Below are positions 42,005-50,269 of a DNA stretch of 64,000 nucleotides, piece by piece. The stretch lies in contig NZ_CP011853.1 of assembly GCF_001305675.1 (NCBI RefSeq), positions 2,294,001 through 2,358,000 of the forward strand. Reading direction: 5' to 3'. This DNA is from Gordonia phthalatica (GTDB lineage Bacteria; Actinomycetota; Actinomycetes; Mycobacteriales; Mycobacteriaceae). The notes beneath the pieces are model-generated. The model searched no databases, was not told where the DNA came from, and worked only from the letters and a program-made list of their open reading frames with translations. A program made the translations under genes and the position numbers. Numbering within the stretch: position 1 is the first letter of the stretch; every line of letters starts with the position of its first letter.

Positions 42005-42781
42005 TCACGACAGTCGCGTGTCGGCGATCTGCTGTTTGATCTCCCGATAGCCCGCGACCCGCGCAAGCACCTGATCGGCGACGCTGTCAGCCGGCTCAGC
42101 GATCGCCGACGCTTCCACGCCGTACAGCATCGAGTTCAGCTTCCGTTGCAGTTCGTCGCGCTGCTCTTCGGTGCGTGTCCGCTCCTTCTCCTCTCGCAGC
42201 GACTCGTCGATCCGATCCGCTTCGTCGGCGCAGCGGGCGATGAGGTCGGCGCGCTCGCGGCCGTTTCTATCGAGCCCCTTCGCGGCTGTGACGGCCTCGG
42301 CGAGAAGCCTCCGATCAGCCGGCGTCGGATTAGGCAGTGCCTGCAGTTCGATGGCAACGCTCCGCAACTCCTGCGACCTGCCGAACGCCTCCTCGATGCC
42401 GCGAATGTCCTCGCTGAAGTCGACCTCACCCAGCCAACCCTCCTGCGCCGCCTCCGAATTCGCGATTCGGTCGGCAGCAGCGAGCGCCGTCTCCACGTGG
42501 CGCGCATTGGTCGCGCCGAGCACCTCGACGCGCCGTGTCACCGCGGCCGCCGCCTGAGCGACCCTTGTGTTCTCGGCTCTGATCGCCCGTTCGCGACGAT
42601 TGCCTGCGACGGTTTCCGCGATCACCATCGCGATCCAGACCAGCACACCGATGCCGACCAGGACGCCGAGCCCGATCCACACCGCCTTCGGGATCATCGT
42701 CAACACACCGATCACCATCACGAGGACAACCAGTCCCGCCATCCCGAGACATCCGTCTGCCTCGCCCTTGCCGTTGGCCAT
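42005..42781 (-). CDS. Membrane protein with cytoplasmic coiled coil, unknown
   Basis: 258 residues. Two hydrophobic segments at about residues 14-30 and 33-57 (GLVVLVMVIGVLTMIPKAVW, VLVGIGVLVWIAMVIAETV) are followed by about 200 residues of charged helix with heptad character, including DEADRIDESLREEKERTRTE and EEQRDELQRKLNSMLYGV. GGAGAG precedes the ATG. It lies convergent to the PhoD gene and downstream of ctpJ. No family is recognised. Confidence 0.65.
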   Translation of the reverse strand: MANGKGEADGCLGMAGLVVLVMVIGVLTMIPKAVWIGLGVLVGIGVLVWIAMVIAETVAGNRRERAIRAENTRVAQAAAAVTRRVEVLGATNARHVETALAAADRIANSEAAQEGWLGEVDFSEDIRGIEEAFGRSQELRSVAIELQALPNPTPADRRLLAEAVTAAKGLDRNGRERADLIARCADEADRIDESLREEKERTRTEEQRDELQRKLNSMLYGVEASAIAEPADSVADQVLARVAGYREIKQQIADTRLS

Positions 42782-42875
42782 GGCCCTCTCCGATCACCCG
42801 TTTCGCCTCATCCGCTGCGAACACCCGCACCGTACAAGGCACCACCGACAATTCCGGCGACGAGGACGAGCGCTG

Positions 42876-44807
42876 CTACCTCCGCGGCCAGGCCGACCGA
42901 CGGAGCAACCGAAGCCCGTTGAGGCCGACGATCACCGTCGACCCCTCGTGCCCGGCGACACCGAGCGGAAGCGGGAGGGTGCCGACCAGATTCCACACCA
43001 CCAGCACCCCGATGAAAGCGGCTGCGATGACCAGATTCGCCACCACCACGCGGTGCGCCCGGCGAGCGAAGGCGAGGATCGACGGAACCGCAGTCAGGTC
43101 GTCGCGCACGATCACCACGTCAGCGGCCTGCAGCGCGAGATCGGATCCGACTCCACCCATCGCGATGCCGACCTTCGACGCCGCCAGCGCGGGAGCGTCG
43201 TTGATTCCGTCACCGACCATCGCGACGGCGCGACCGCCCGCGTGGAGCTCGGCGACCGCCGACGTCTTGTCTTGCGGGAGCAGCTCCGACCGCACGTCGC
43301 CGACACCGACGGTCCCGGCGACCCGCTCGGCACTGGACCGATTGTCGCCGGTGAGCATCGTCGTCGCCACGCCGAGCGATTCGAGCGCCGCGACCGATGC
43401 CGCAGCATCCTCGCGGACCGTGTCCGACAGGGTGATCACGCCGACCGCGGCAGCATCGACGAACACGACCACTGCGGTCCCGCCCCGGGCCTCAGCGCGT
43501 CCGACCTGGCCGGCGACCTCCTCCGGCAGGGCGAGTCCACGCGGCGACAGGACGGCGATCGTTCGACCGTCCACGCATCCGCTGACGCCGACACCGGGAT
43601 GCGCCAGAAAGTCGGTCGCATCAGGCGTCTGCGCCGTGCGTCGACTCGCTTCGGCGATGATCGCCGAACCCAGCGGATGCTCGCTGCCACGTTCGACGGC
43701 GACGGCCATGGACAGGACCGACGCGGCGTCGCCGTCCACGCTCCAGATCTCACTGACGACGGGGCGGCCGGTGGTGATGGTGCCGGTCTTGTCGAACGCC
43801 ACCGTGTCGACGGCCGCGAGGTTCTCCATCACCACCGCGGACTTGACGAGGACTCCGCGCCGGCCGGCGGTGGCGATCGCGGCGAGCAGCGGCGGCATGG
43901 TCGCGAGGACGACCGCGCACGGCGAGGCGACGATCATGAACGTCATCGCGCGCAGCAGCGACGCCTGCAGTTCCGCGCCCAACACCATCGGCACACCGAA
44001 GACCGCGAGCGTGCAGATCACCATGCCGATCGAGTACTTCTGCTCCACCTTCTCCACGAACAGTTGCGCGCTCGCCTTGGTCTGCGACGCCTCCGCGACC
44101 AGCACCGCGATACGTGCGACGATCGATTCGCGGGCGCGCCGGTCGACCCGCACCGTCAACGCGCCCGTGCCGTTCACCGTCCCGGCGAAGACGGCATCGC
44201 CCTCGCGCTTCCCGACGGGCAACGGCTCACCGGTGATCGTCGCCTGATCGACCTCACTCGCTCCGCCGATCACGGTCCCGTCTGCCGCGATCCGTTCACC
44301 GGGGCGGACCAGGATGTGGTCACCGACGTCGAGAGCGGCGGCGTCGACGAGGCGCCGACTCTCGCCGTCGACCCGGGTCGCGGTGTCGGGCGCCAGATCG
44401 AGCAGACCGCGCACCGAGTCCTCGGTCCTCGCTGTCGCGACGGCCTCGAGGGCGCCGGACGTGGCGAAGATGACGATGAGGAGGGCACCGTCGGTGACCT
44501 GGCCGATCGCGGCGGCTCCGATCGCCGCGACCACCATCAGGAGGTCCACGTCGAGGGTCTTCTGACGCAGGGCCCGCAGACCCGCGAGTCCCGGCTCCCA
44601 CCCGCCTGCCGCGTAGCAGGCGAGATACAGCGTCCACCACATCCACGGCGGACCTCCCGCGGCGTGCGCTGCGAGACCGATCAGGAACAGCGCGACAGCC
44701 GGCACCGCCCACCGCACCTCCGCGAGATCCCGCAGTCGCGTCCGTCGACCGGAGCCGAGCCGACGCCCGGTCTCGACATCGGTGGCACGGATCAGCGTCG
44801 TATCCAT
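42876..44807 (-). CDS. ctpJ: P1B-4-type metal-transporting ATPase CtpJ-like
   Basis: 643 residues with no N-terminal heavy-metal domain. TM metal motif SPC (FMIVASPCAVVLAT), phosphorylation site DKTGTITTGRP, the TGEPLPV actuator, HP-locus SEHPLGSA, hinge GDGINDAPALAAS, and HEGSTVIVGLN in the last helix. SPC plus HEG(S/G)T is the P1B-4 signature for cobalt/nickel/ferrous transport. In M. tuberculosis CtpJ is paired with NmtR, and here the divergent gene is an NmtR homologue. The protein expels the sensed metal. An ArsR-family operator lies in the 83-bp intergenic region. Confidence 0.88.
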   Translation of the reverse strand: MDTTLIRATDVETGRRLGSGRRTRLRDLAEVRWAVPAVALFLIGLAAHAAGGPPWMWWTLYLACYAAGGWEPGLAGLRALRQKTLDVDLLMVVAAIGAAAIGQVTDGALLIVIFATSGALEAVATARTEDSVRGLLDLAPDTATRVDGESRRLVDAAALDVGDHILVRPGERIAADGTVIGGASEVDQATITGEPLPVGKREGDAVFAGTVNGTGALTVRVDRRARESIVARIAVLVAEASQTKASAQLFVEKVEQKYSIGMVICTLAVFGVPMVLGAELQASLLRAMTFMIVASPCAVVLATMPPLLAAIATAGRRGVLVKSAVVMENLAAVDTVAFDKTGTITTGRPVVSEIWSVDGDAASVLSMAVAVERGSEHPLGSAIIAEASRRTAQTPDATDFLAHPGVGVSGCVDGRTIAVLSPRGLALPEEVAGQVGRAEARGGTAVVVFVDAAAVGVITLSDTVREDAAASVAALESLGVATTMLTGDNRSSAERVAGTVGVGDVRSELLPQDKTSAVAELHAGGRAVAMVGDGINDAPALAASKVGIAMGGVGSDLALQAADVVIVRDDLTAVPSILAFARRAHRVVVANLVIAAAFIGVLVVWNLVGTLPLPLGVAGHEGSTVIVGLNGLRLLRRSAWPRR

Positions 44808-44848
44808 GCGCTCTCCCGGTGCTCGACGATCAACAACATCAGCTTATC

Positions 44849-44862
44849 TGAACATCTGTTCA
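44849..44862. promoter_or_regulatory. NmtR operator
   Basis: TGAACATCTGTTCA is a perfect 6-2-6 inverted repeat between the divergent ctpJ and nmtR genes, in an AT-rich patch. The site matches the ArsR/SmtB operator form. A TATGAA -10-like sequence overlaps its right edge toward nmtR. Confidence 0.75.
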
Positions 44863-44890
44863 TATGAATGTGCAACGGTATCCTGCTCAC

Positions 44891-45235
44891 ATGGGACACC
44901 GGATGACCGACGCCGTCAGCGACGCTCCGCTCGACGCGGCGACCGCCGAGCGCGTCGCGACCACGCTGCAGGCCCTCGCCACCCCGAGTCGCCTGCGGAT
45001 CCTGTCCCGACTTCGGACGACGCCGATGGCCGTGGGCGAGCTCGCCGACGCCATCGAGATGGAGCCCTCGGCCGTCTCCCACCAACTGAGACTGCTCCGC
45101 AACCTGGGCCTCGTGGTCGGCGAGCGAGACGGGCGGAGCATCGTCTACCGCCTGTACGACGTGCACGTCGCGCAACTGCTCGACGAAGCCGTGTTCCACA
45201 GTGAGCACCTGCGACTCGGCCTCACGGACGACTGA
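44891..45235 (+). CDS. nmtR: NmtR-like nickel/cobalt-sensing repressor
   Basis: 114 residues from ATG 44891. The N-terminus MGHRM mirrors the NmtR start MGH that takes part in nickel binding, and was decisive for this start over ATG 44864. The HTH is MEPSAVSHQLRLLRNLGLVV. The alpha-5 metal site is DVHVAQLLDEAVFHSEHLRL (D-x-H...H-x-x-H). It represses the divergent ctpJ gene until metal binds, as in M. tuberculosis (established for the orthologous pair). Confidence 0.9.
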   Translation: MGHRMTDAVSDAPLDAATAERVATTLQALATPSRLRILSRLRTTPMAVGELADAIEMEPSAVSHQLRLLRNLGLVVGERDGRSIVYRLYDVHVAQLLDEAVFHSEHLRLGLTDD

Positions 45236-45302
45236 GGACTCCGTCGGTCCCCGACCCGTCGGATCGGGCCCATGAGCCCGCGGACCGTGGCAGCATCAGC
45301 AC

Positions 45303-45518
45303 ATGGGCAACAACACGTATCGAGTCATCGACGTCGTCGGATCGTCTCCCGAGGGCAGCGACGCCGCCATCCGCAATGCGATCGCACGAGTCAGCGAGAC
45401 CACGCGCAATGTCGAGTGGTTCGAGGTGGTCGACACTCGCGGTCACGTGGTCGACGGCGCTGTCGCGCACTTCCAGGTGACGTTGCGCGTCGGTTTCCGC
45501 ATCGACGCGAACGAGTAG
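45303..45518 (+). CDS. Dodecin (flavin-binding storage protein)
   Basis: 71 residues, the normal dodecin size. YRVIDVVGSSPEGSDAAIRN, then NVEWFEVVDTRGHVVDGAVA and HFQVTLRVGFRI match the beta-alpha-beta-beta fold. The tryptophan in VEWFEV stacks on the flavin isoalloxazine ring in family members. Dodecamers store or buffer FMN/FAD. It ends 6 bp before the convergent lipoprotein gene. Confidence 0.93.
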   Translation: MGNNTYRVIDVVGSSPEGSDAAIRNAIARVSETTRNVEWFEVVDTRGHVVDGAVAHFQVTLRVGFRIDANE

Positions 45519-45524
45519 CGACTA

Positions 45525-45995
45525 CTACTCCTGAGGGATCGGCCGCGACGCCAGGCGGTTCACGTTCTCCGCTCCCTCGTAGAGCACCCATGTCCGGGGC
45601 CCGCCGCCGATCTCGAGCACCGAGTGTCCGACCGTGTGCCGAGCGACCCACTCCCTCGGGAAGCCCTCGAGGTCGCCCTTCTCGGTCTTGGGCAGTGACG
45701 CCAGCAACGCCGGCATCTCGCTGTCGTCGTCCATGAACCACAGCCACGTCTCCGGGTTGAACTCGTGGACGGCCTCGGCGAGTTCGATGAACTTCGCGCC
45801 ACTCATCCCCTTCGGGATCAGGTAGTACTGCCGCTCGAAGCCTTGCGCGGTGGTGAACGAGCCGATCGGTTCTGCTTGGCTGGTGATGCCGTCCTGCTGG
45901 TCGGAGTTGTCGAGGTAGCCGCATCCGGCGACCACCAGCGCCATCACGGCACCCAACAGCACAACGACGAGTCTGCGAACGATTCCGGCATTCAT
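45525..45995 (-). CDS. Putative lipoprotein, unknown function
   Basis: 156 residues. The signal peptide RRLVVVLLGAVMALVVAGCG has the lipobox VAGC, so the mature protein is probably diacylated at Cys25. The mature domain is acidic with aromatic blocks (NPETWLWFMDDDSEMPALLA, TWVLYEGAENVNRLA). No family recognised. It lies convergent to dodecin. Confidence 0.72.
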   Translation of the reverse strand: MNAGIVRRLVVVLLGAVMALVVAGCGYLDNSDQQDGITSQAEPIGSFTTAQGFERQYYLIPKGMSGAKFIELAEAVHEFNPETWLWFMDDDSEMPALLASLPKTEKGDLEGFPREWVARHTVGHSVLEIGGGPRTWVLYEGAENVNRLASRPIPQE

Positions 45996-46045
45996 GCCGA
46001 AAGGCTAGCCGGTCGGGGCTCCGAAGTCGCGTTCGACGACCTCCG

Positions 46046-47068
46046 TCAGGACAGCATGTCCTTGACCATCGGCACCACCGTGCTCCCGTACAACTCGATC
46101 GAGCGCAGGTGGTCGGCGTGCTGCACGGGCTGGTCGTACTTGAGGTCGAACCGGTCGACGTCGAGCGCACGGACGGTACCCGCGATCTTGGCCGCGACGG
46201 TCTCCGGCGAACCGACGTACAGCGCACCGGACTCGATCTCGCGCTCGAAGTCGCCTGCCGACGGCGGCGGCCACCCGCGCTCGCGGCCCATCTTGGTGCG
46301 CATCGCGAACCAGCCCTCGTAGACCAGTTCTCGCGCGTGCGCGTCGGTGTCGGCGACGAGTCCCGGCGAGTGCACGGCCACCGGCTGATGCGGGACGTGG
46401 AACTCGTCCTGCGCCCGCTGGAACAGGTCGATGTACGCCGAGAACCGGTCGGCGGGACCGCCGATGATCGCCAGGAACAGTCCGAACCCGTAGCGGGCCG
46501 TCCGGACCACCGACTCGGGGCTGCCGCCCACGCCCACCCATGCGCGAAGTCCGTCGGCCGTCGTCGGGAACACTCGCTGCGCCGTCAGTCCCGCCCGGGT
46601 GCTCCCCTGCCACGTGACCGGTTCCTCCTTGAGGAGTTGCGCCAGCAGCGCCAGCTTCTCCTCGAACAGCACGTCGTAGTCGGCGAGGTCGTACCCGAAC
46701 AGCGGGAACGACTCGGTGAACGAGCCGCGACCGGCGACGATCTCGGCGCGGCCGTTCGAGACCGCGTCCAGGGTCGCGAACCGTTCGAAGACGCGCACCG
46801 GGTCGTCGGAGCTGAGGACGGTGACCGTGGAACCGAGGCGGATCCGATCGGTCCGACCGGCGATCGCCGACAGGACCATCTCCGGGCTGGACACGGCGAA
46901 GTCGGGACGGTGATGCTCACCGACGCCGAAGAAGTCCAGTCCCGTCTGGTCGGCGACGACCGCATCCTCGACGAGGTCGCGGATCACCTGCGGGTGCGGA
47001 AGGTGGTCGCCGTTCGCGTCGCGCGTCAGGCCACCGAACGTGTCCAGACCGAATTCGATGTCGCTCAT
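46046..47068 (-). CDS. LLM-class flavin-dependent oxidoreductase
   Basis: 340 residues of the bacterial-luciferase-like monooxygenase family. LDFFGVGEHHRPDFAVSSPE is the EHH motif of the TIM barrel, then STVTVLSSDDPVRVFERFAT and RAEIVAGRGSFTESFPLFGY. AWVGVGGSPESV and VGSPETVAAKI are the usual late blocks. It uses FMNH2 or F420H2, and the substrate is unknown. ATG 47068 was chosen; the in-frame TTG upstream lacks support. It is divergent from the ester-cyclase-like gene. Confidence 0.87.
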   Translation of the reverse strand: MSDIEFGLDTFGGLTRDANGDHLPHPQVIRDLVEDAVVADQTGLDFFGVGEHHRPDFAVSSPEMVLSAIAGRTDRIRLGSTVTVLSSDDPVRVFERFATLDAVSNGRAEIVAGRGSFTESFPLFGYDLADYDVLFEEKLALLAQLLKEEPVTWQGSTRAGLTAQRVFPTTADGLRAWVGVGGSPESVVRTARYGFGLFLAIIGGPADRFSAYIDLFQRAQDEFHVPHQPVAVHSPGLVADTDAHARELVYEGWFAMRTKMGRERGWPPPSAGDFEREIESGALYVGSPETVAAKIAGTVRALDVDRFDLKYDQPVQHADHLRSIELYGSTVVPMVKDMLS

Positions 47069-47180
47069 GCTCCAGGCCAACAGCGGAAGGTCGTGGAAGA
47101 TTCCCGCGACCGGCGGCGCGCCGGACGCTGCCGGGATACGGTCGGTCGGTCGCTGACCCCTCGTCGAACGGAGGCCTGTC

Positions 47181-47741
47181 GTGTCACGTTTCGCCCTTCC
47201 ACCCGAAGACGTCCTGCGCGCCCGAGAGCGCTTGGTGCTGGACCACTTCCACGATGAGGTGGCCCAGGACTGGGACGCGACGCTCGCGACGTTCCCGCAT
47301 CCGCACTATGAACTCATCGCGCAGATGGTGGTGCACGACGGAGACGCCGAGGTCCGCGACTACTACCGCGACACGCGCACGGCGTTTCCCGATCAGAACC
47401 ACGAGATCATCGCCCTCCGTCACAGCCACGACGCGGTGATCGTCGAGTTCTGGTTGACCGGAACCCACCTCGGTCCGCTGGGAAAGATCCCACCGACGGG
47501 CAGCGCGCACCGGACCCGGATGACCGCCTACTTCGTCTTCGACGACGCCGAGAACCTGGTTAGCGAACGCATCTACTTCGATCAACTGACGATCCTGAAA
47601 CAGTTGATCGACGGTCTCGACAAGACGAGCCCCAAGGATCTGGTCACCCTCCTCGGCGCCCTTCGCGGCGCCCTCACGATGTCCGCCGGAGCACCCGATC
47701 CCCGACTCGTCGACACCACCCCGCCGACGTTCGACGACTGA
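47181..47741 (+). CDS. SnoaL-like ester cyclase family protein
   Basis: 186 residues. The cone-shaped alpha+beta fold of SnoaL/NTF2-like proteins is suggested by FPHPHYELIAQMVVHDGDAE, DYYRDTRTAFPDQNHEIIAL and TGSAHRTRMTAYFVFDD with FDQLTILKQL. GTG 47181 has GGAGG 7 nt upstream. The region downstream is a long palindromic terminator. The substrate is unknown. Confidence 0.8.
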   Translation: MSRFALPPEDVLRARERLVLDHFHDEVAQDWDATLATFPHPHYELIAQMVVHDGDAEVRDYYRDTRTAFPDQNHEIIALRHSHDAVIVEFWLTGTHLGPLGKIPPTGSAHRTRMTAYFVFDDAENLVSERIYFDQLTILKQLIDGLDKTSPKDLVTLLGALRGALTMSAGAPDPRLVDTTPPTFDD

Positions 47742-47764
47742 CGCCGCAGCGGCGTCAGTCGTCG
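47732..47764. terminator. 33-bp perfect palindrome, bidirectional terminator
   Basis: Perfect 16-bp arms (47732-47747 and 47749-47764) around one central A, with the stop codon of the ester cyclase inside the left arm. The tip CGCCGC-A-GCGGCG is very GC-rich. It separates two convergent units. Confidence 0.75.
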
Positions 47765-47771
47765 GCCACGG

Positions 47772-48590
47772 TCACACGTCGCGGCGTCGTACCAGCGCCC
47801 AGGCGACCCCGAGCATGACCGTCACCTCCGCGATCAGCACCGCCAGCCCGGTCCACGCCGACAGCAGTTCCGGGTTGAACGGCACCGGTGACGAGATCGC
47901 CTGGCCTGCGTTGCCGGGCATCAGCTTCGCGAGCCAGTCGCCGAACGCGCCGGGCACCATCATCACCATGTTGCCGAGGATCAGGATGACGGCGAGGACC
48001 AGAGTGATGGTCCCCGCGGTGTGGCGGGCGATGAACCCGACGGCCACGCTCAGCAGGGCGATGCACATCAGGAACAGGCCGCTGCCGTACATGGAGCGGA
48101 GGACGTCGCCTTCCAACGGCATCCCGACTCCGGCTCGGGTCAGGAAGTAGTTGCCGCCGAGGTAACCGAGCAGAGCGGTCGCCGTCCCGACGACGACCAT
48201 CAGGGTTGCGACGAGAACCGATTTGGCGAGCATCACCGTTCCCCGCGACGGGACCGCGGCGATCGTCGACGCAATGGTGCGCGTGCCGTACTCGCTGGTG
48301 ACGCACAGCGCCCCGAGGACGACGGCACAGATCTGCGCGATCATCATGCCCCAGGTGATGAACGAGCCCGGCGATTCGTCGGCCTCGCCGCTCGCCAGCC
48401 AATCGGCGTTGACGGCGCACAGCAGCACGGTGAGCCCGGCGCCGAGGCCGACGGTCGCGCCCAGCGTCCACCATGTGGAGCGCAGAGAGGAGAGTTTGAT
48501 CCACTCGGCGCGGAGGGCGTCGACGAGTCTCGGCACCGCGACGGGGTCGAGCCTCGTGGAGTGGATGTCGGGGACGCTGGCGGTGCTCAT
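47772..48590 (-). CDS. ABC-2-type transporter permease
   Basis: 272 residues with six hydrophobic segments. It starts with a soluble N-terminus, then LRAEWIKLSSLRSTWWTLGA, the standard opening of ABC-2 permeases. SEYGTRTIASTIAAVPSRGT is also family-typical. It overlaps the ATPase gene by 4 bp (ATGA). The exporter is complete with that ATPase. The substrate is unknown. Confidence 0.9.
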   Translation of the reverse strand: MSTASVPDIHSTRLDPVAVPRLVDALRAEWIKLSSLRSTWWTLGATVGLGAGLTVLLCAVNADWLASGEADESPGSFITWGMMIAQICAVVLGALCVTSEYGTRTIASTIAAVPSRGTVMLAKSVLVATLMVVVGTATALLGYLGGNYFLTRAGVGMPLEGDVLRSMYGSGLFLMCIALLSVAVGFIARHTAGTITLVLAVILILGNMVMMVPGAFGDWLAKLMPGNAGQAISSPVPFNPELLSAWTGLAVLIAEVTVMLGVAWALVRRRDV

Positions 48591-49552
48591 CGGAGGGCTC
48601 CTTCGCGGGCGAGAGCGGGTTCGGACGGCTCGGGTCGGTTCGGTGCAGCGGTGGTGCCGGCGCGGTATTCGACCGTGTCGGCGGTCAGCGTCATGAACGC
48701 GTCCTCCAACGACGACTGCACCGCGGTGAGCTCATGAACGCGTACTTCGGCGTCGAACAGGAGGTCGCCGATCGCGGCGGCGTCGCGGCTGCTGACGCGC
48801 AGCTCGCCGTCGACGTCGACGACGTCGAGTCCTGCCGCGGTGAGTGCCGCCCGGGCCTGAACGCGGTCGCGGGTCTGTAGCCGGACGTAGCTCGGCGCGT
48901 GCCCGCTCATGAAGTCGGTCATGGAGTCGTCGGCCAGGATGCGCCCCTGACCGATCACCAACAGGTGGTCGGCCATCAGCGCCATCTCAGACATCAGGTG
49001 CGACGAGACGAACACCGTGCGCCCCTCGGCAGCGAGCTCGCGGCACAGACGGCGGACCCACCGGATGCCCTCGGAGTCGAGCCCGTTGACCGGCTCGTCG
49101 AGGATGACGATCGGCGGGTCACCGATCAGCGCGGAGGCGATGCCGAGACGCTGGCGCATGCCGAGCGAGAACTTGCCCGCCCGTTTGCCCGCGACATCGG
49201 TCAGTCCCACCTGCTCGAGGATCTCGTCGACGCGGGCGGCGGGAATCCGGTTGCTCGCCGCGAGCCATCGCAGGTGCGCCCGCGCCGTCCGCCCGGGATG
49301 CACGGCGCTCGCCTCGAGCAGCGCTCCGACTTCGCGGAGCGGTGCCACCGACTCAGCGTACGGGTGTCCGTTGACAGTGACCGTGCCGGACGTCGGCCGG
49401 TCGAGGCCGAGGATCATCCGCATGGTGGTCGACTTGCCTGCCCCGTTCGGCCCGAGGAAGCCGGTCACCATTCCCGGCTCGACGGTGAAGTCGAGACCGT
49501 CGACGGCGGTCTTGTCTCCGTAGCGTTTGGTGAGTTCTCGTGCCCTGATCAT
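48587..49552 (-). CDS. ABC transporter ATP-binding protein
   Basis: 321 residues. Walker A GFLGPNGAGKSTTMRMILG, the signature FSLGMRQRLGIASALIGDP, Walker B IVILDEPVNGLDSEG, and the H-loop VFVSSHLMSEM. The C-terminal domain after residue 220 is of the CcmA/DrrA exporter type. ATG 49552 has GAGGAG about 8 nt upstream. It overlaps the permease gene, forming a two-gene exporter operon. Confidence 0.92.
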   Translation of the reverse strand: MIRARELTKRYGDKTAVDGLDFTVEPGMVTGFLGPNGAGKSTTMRMILGLDRPTSGTVTVNGHPYAESVAPLREVGALLEASAVHPGRTARAHLRWLAASNRIPAARVDEILEQVGLTDVAGKRAGKFSLGMRQRLGIASALIGDPPIVILDEPVNGLDSEGIRWVRRLCRELAAEGRTVFVSSHLMSEMALMADHLLVIGQGRILADDSMTDFMSGHAPSYVRLQTRDRVQARAALTAAGLDVVDVDGELRVSSRDAAAIGDLLFDAEVRVHELTAVQSSLEDAFMTLTADTVEYRAGTTAAPNRPEPSEPALAREGALR

Positions 49553-49732
49553 CGGTGCGCTCCTCGGTGCTGGATTCCGGCGAATGTCGTGGCTTCGAGC
49601 CTTCTCGGAACGACGGTGTGGCACATCGGGGAGCGCCCCGAATCCGCCCCCGGTTCCCGACTCGGGGTGGTCCCGGGGGTTCCTCCCCAAGGGCGCCCGC
49701 CGGCCGCAGCTGTCGCAGCTAATCTGAGCAGC

Positions 49733-50197
49733 ATGCCAACACCTCGCGTGAGTATCGATAAGCAGACCCCGAGCGCCTACAAGGCGATGGTGAAGGTCTC
49801 CCTCAAGATCGCGGCCGCCGCCGAAGCCGCGGGACTCTCGAGGGCCGTCATGGAATTGGTGAACATGCACTGCTCGCAGATCAACGGCTGCGCCTTCTGC
49901 CTGACCGTGCACCGCGAGGACGCGATTGCCGCGGGTCTAACGGCGCAGCAGTTGGCAGTGCTCCCCGCGTGGCGCGACGCACCGAACCTGTACACCGACG
50001 AGATGCGAGCCGCCCTGGAGTTGGCGGAGATGGTCACGAACCTGCCCGATCATCACACGGCCGACTGCGCGTACGAGCGGGCCGCCGACATCCTCAACGC
50101 CGATCAGATCTCCGTCGTGATCTGGGGCGCCACCTCGATCAACGCCTTCAACCGGATCTCGATCCTCAGCCGCTACAACGTGCATCCGCGGCCGTGA
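49733..50197 (+). CDS. AhpD/carboxymuconolactone decarboxylase-like protein
   Basis: 154 residues. The redox-active helix contains the AhpD motif E...CxxC..H: INGCAFCLTVHREDAIAAG. ELAEMVTNLPD and ISVVIWGATSINAFNRISI match the CMD family. This form reduces peroxides with thiols in AhpD, and in others it is of unknown substrate. ATG 49733 follows a GC-rich gap. It lies 72 bp upstream of the first emb gene. Confidence 0.87.
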   Translation: MPTPRVSIDKQTPSAYKAMVKVSLKIAAAAEAAGLSRAVMELVNMHCSQINGCAFCLTVHREDAIAAGLTAQQLAVLPAWRDAPNLYTDEMRAALELAEMVTNLPDHHTADCAYERAADILNADQISVVIWGATSINAFNRISILSRYNVHPRP

Positions 50198-50269
50198 CGG
50201 ACGCGATGTGACCGGCACACCGCTCACTCTCAGCCGAAGTTCATCTGCCCTCGCTTATCCTCACTCTCG

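Noticed and set aside
42808..42996. Small hydrophobic frame overlapping the end of ctpJ
   Set aside because: Half of it is antisense-frame reading of the ATPase gene, and no start codon with a ribosome site is present.
47732..47764. Perfect palindrome considered as a phage attachment site or replication element
   Set aside because: It includes a stop codon between convergent genes, and no recombinase or repeat copy is near; terminator is simpler.
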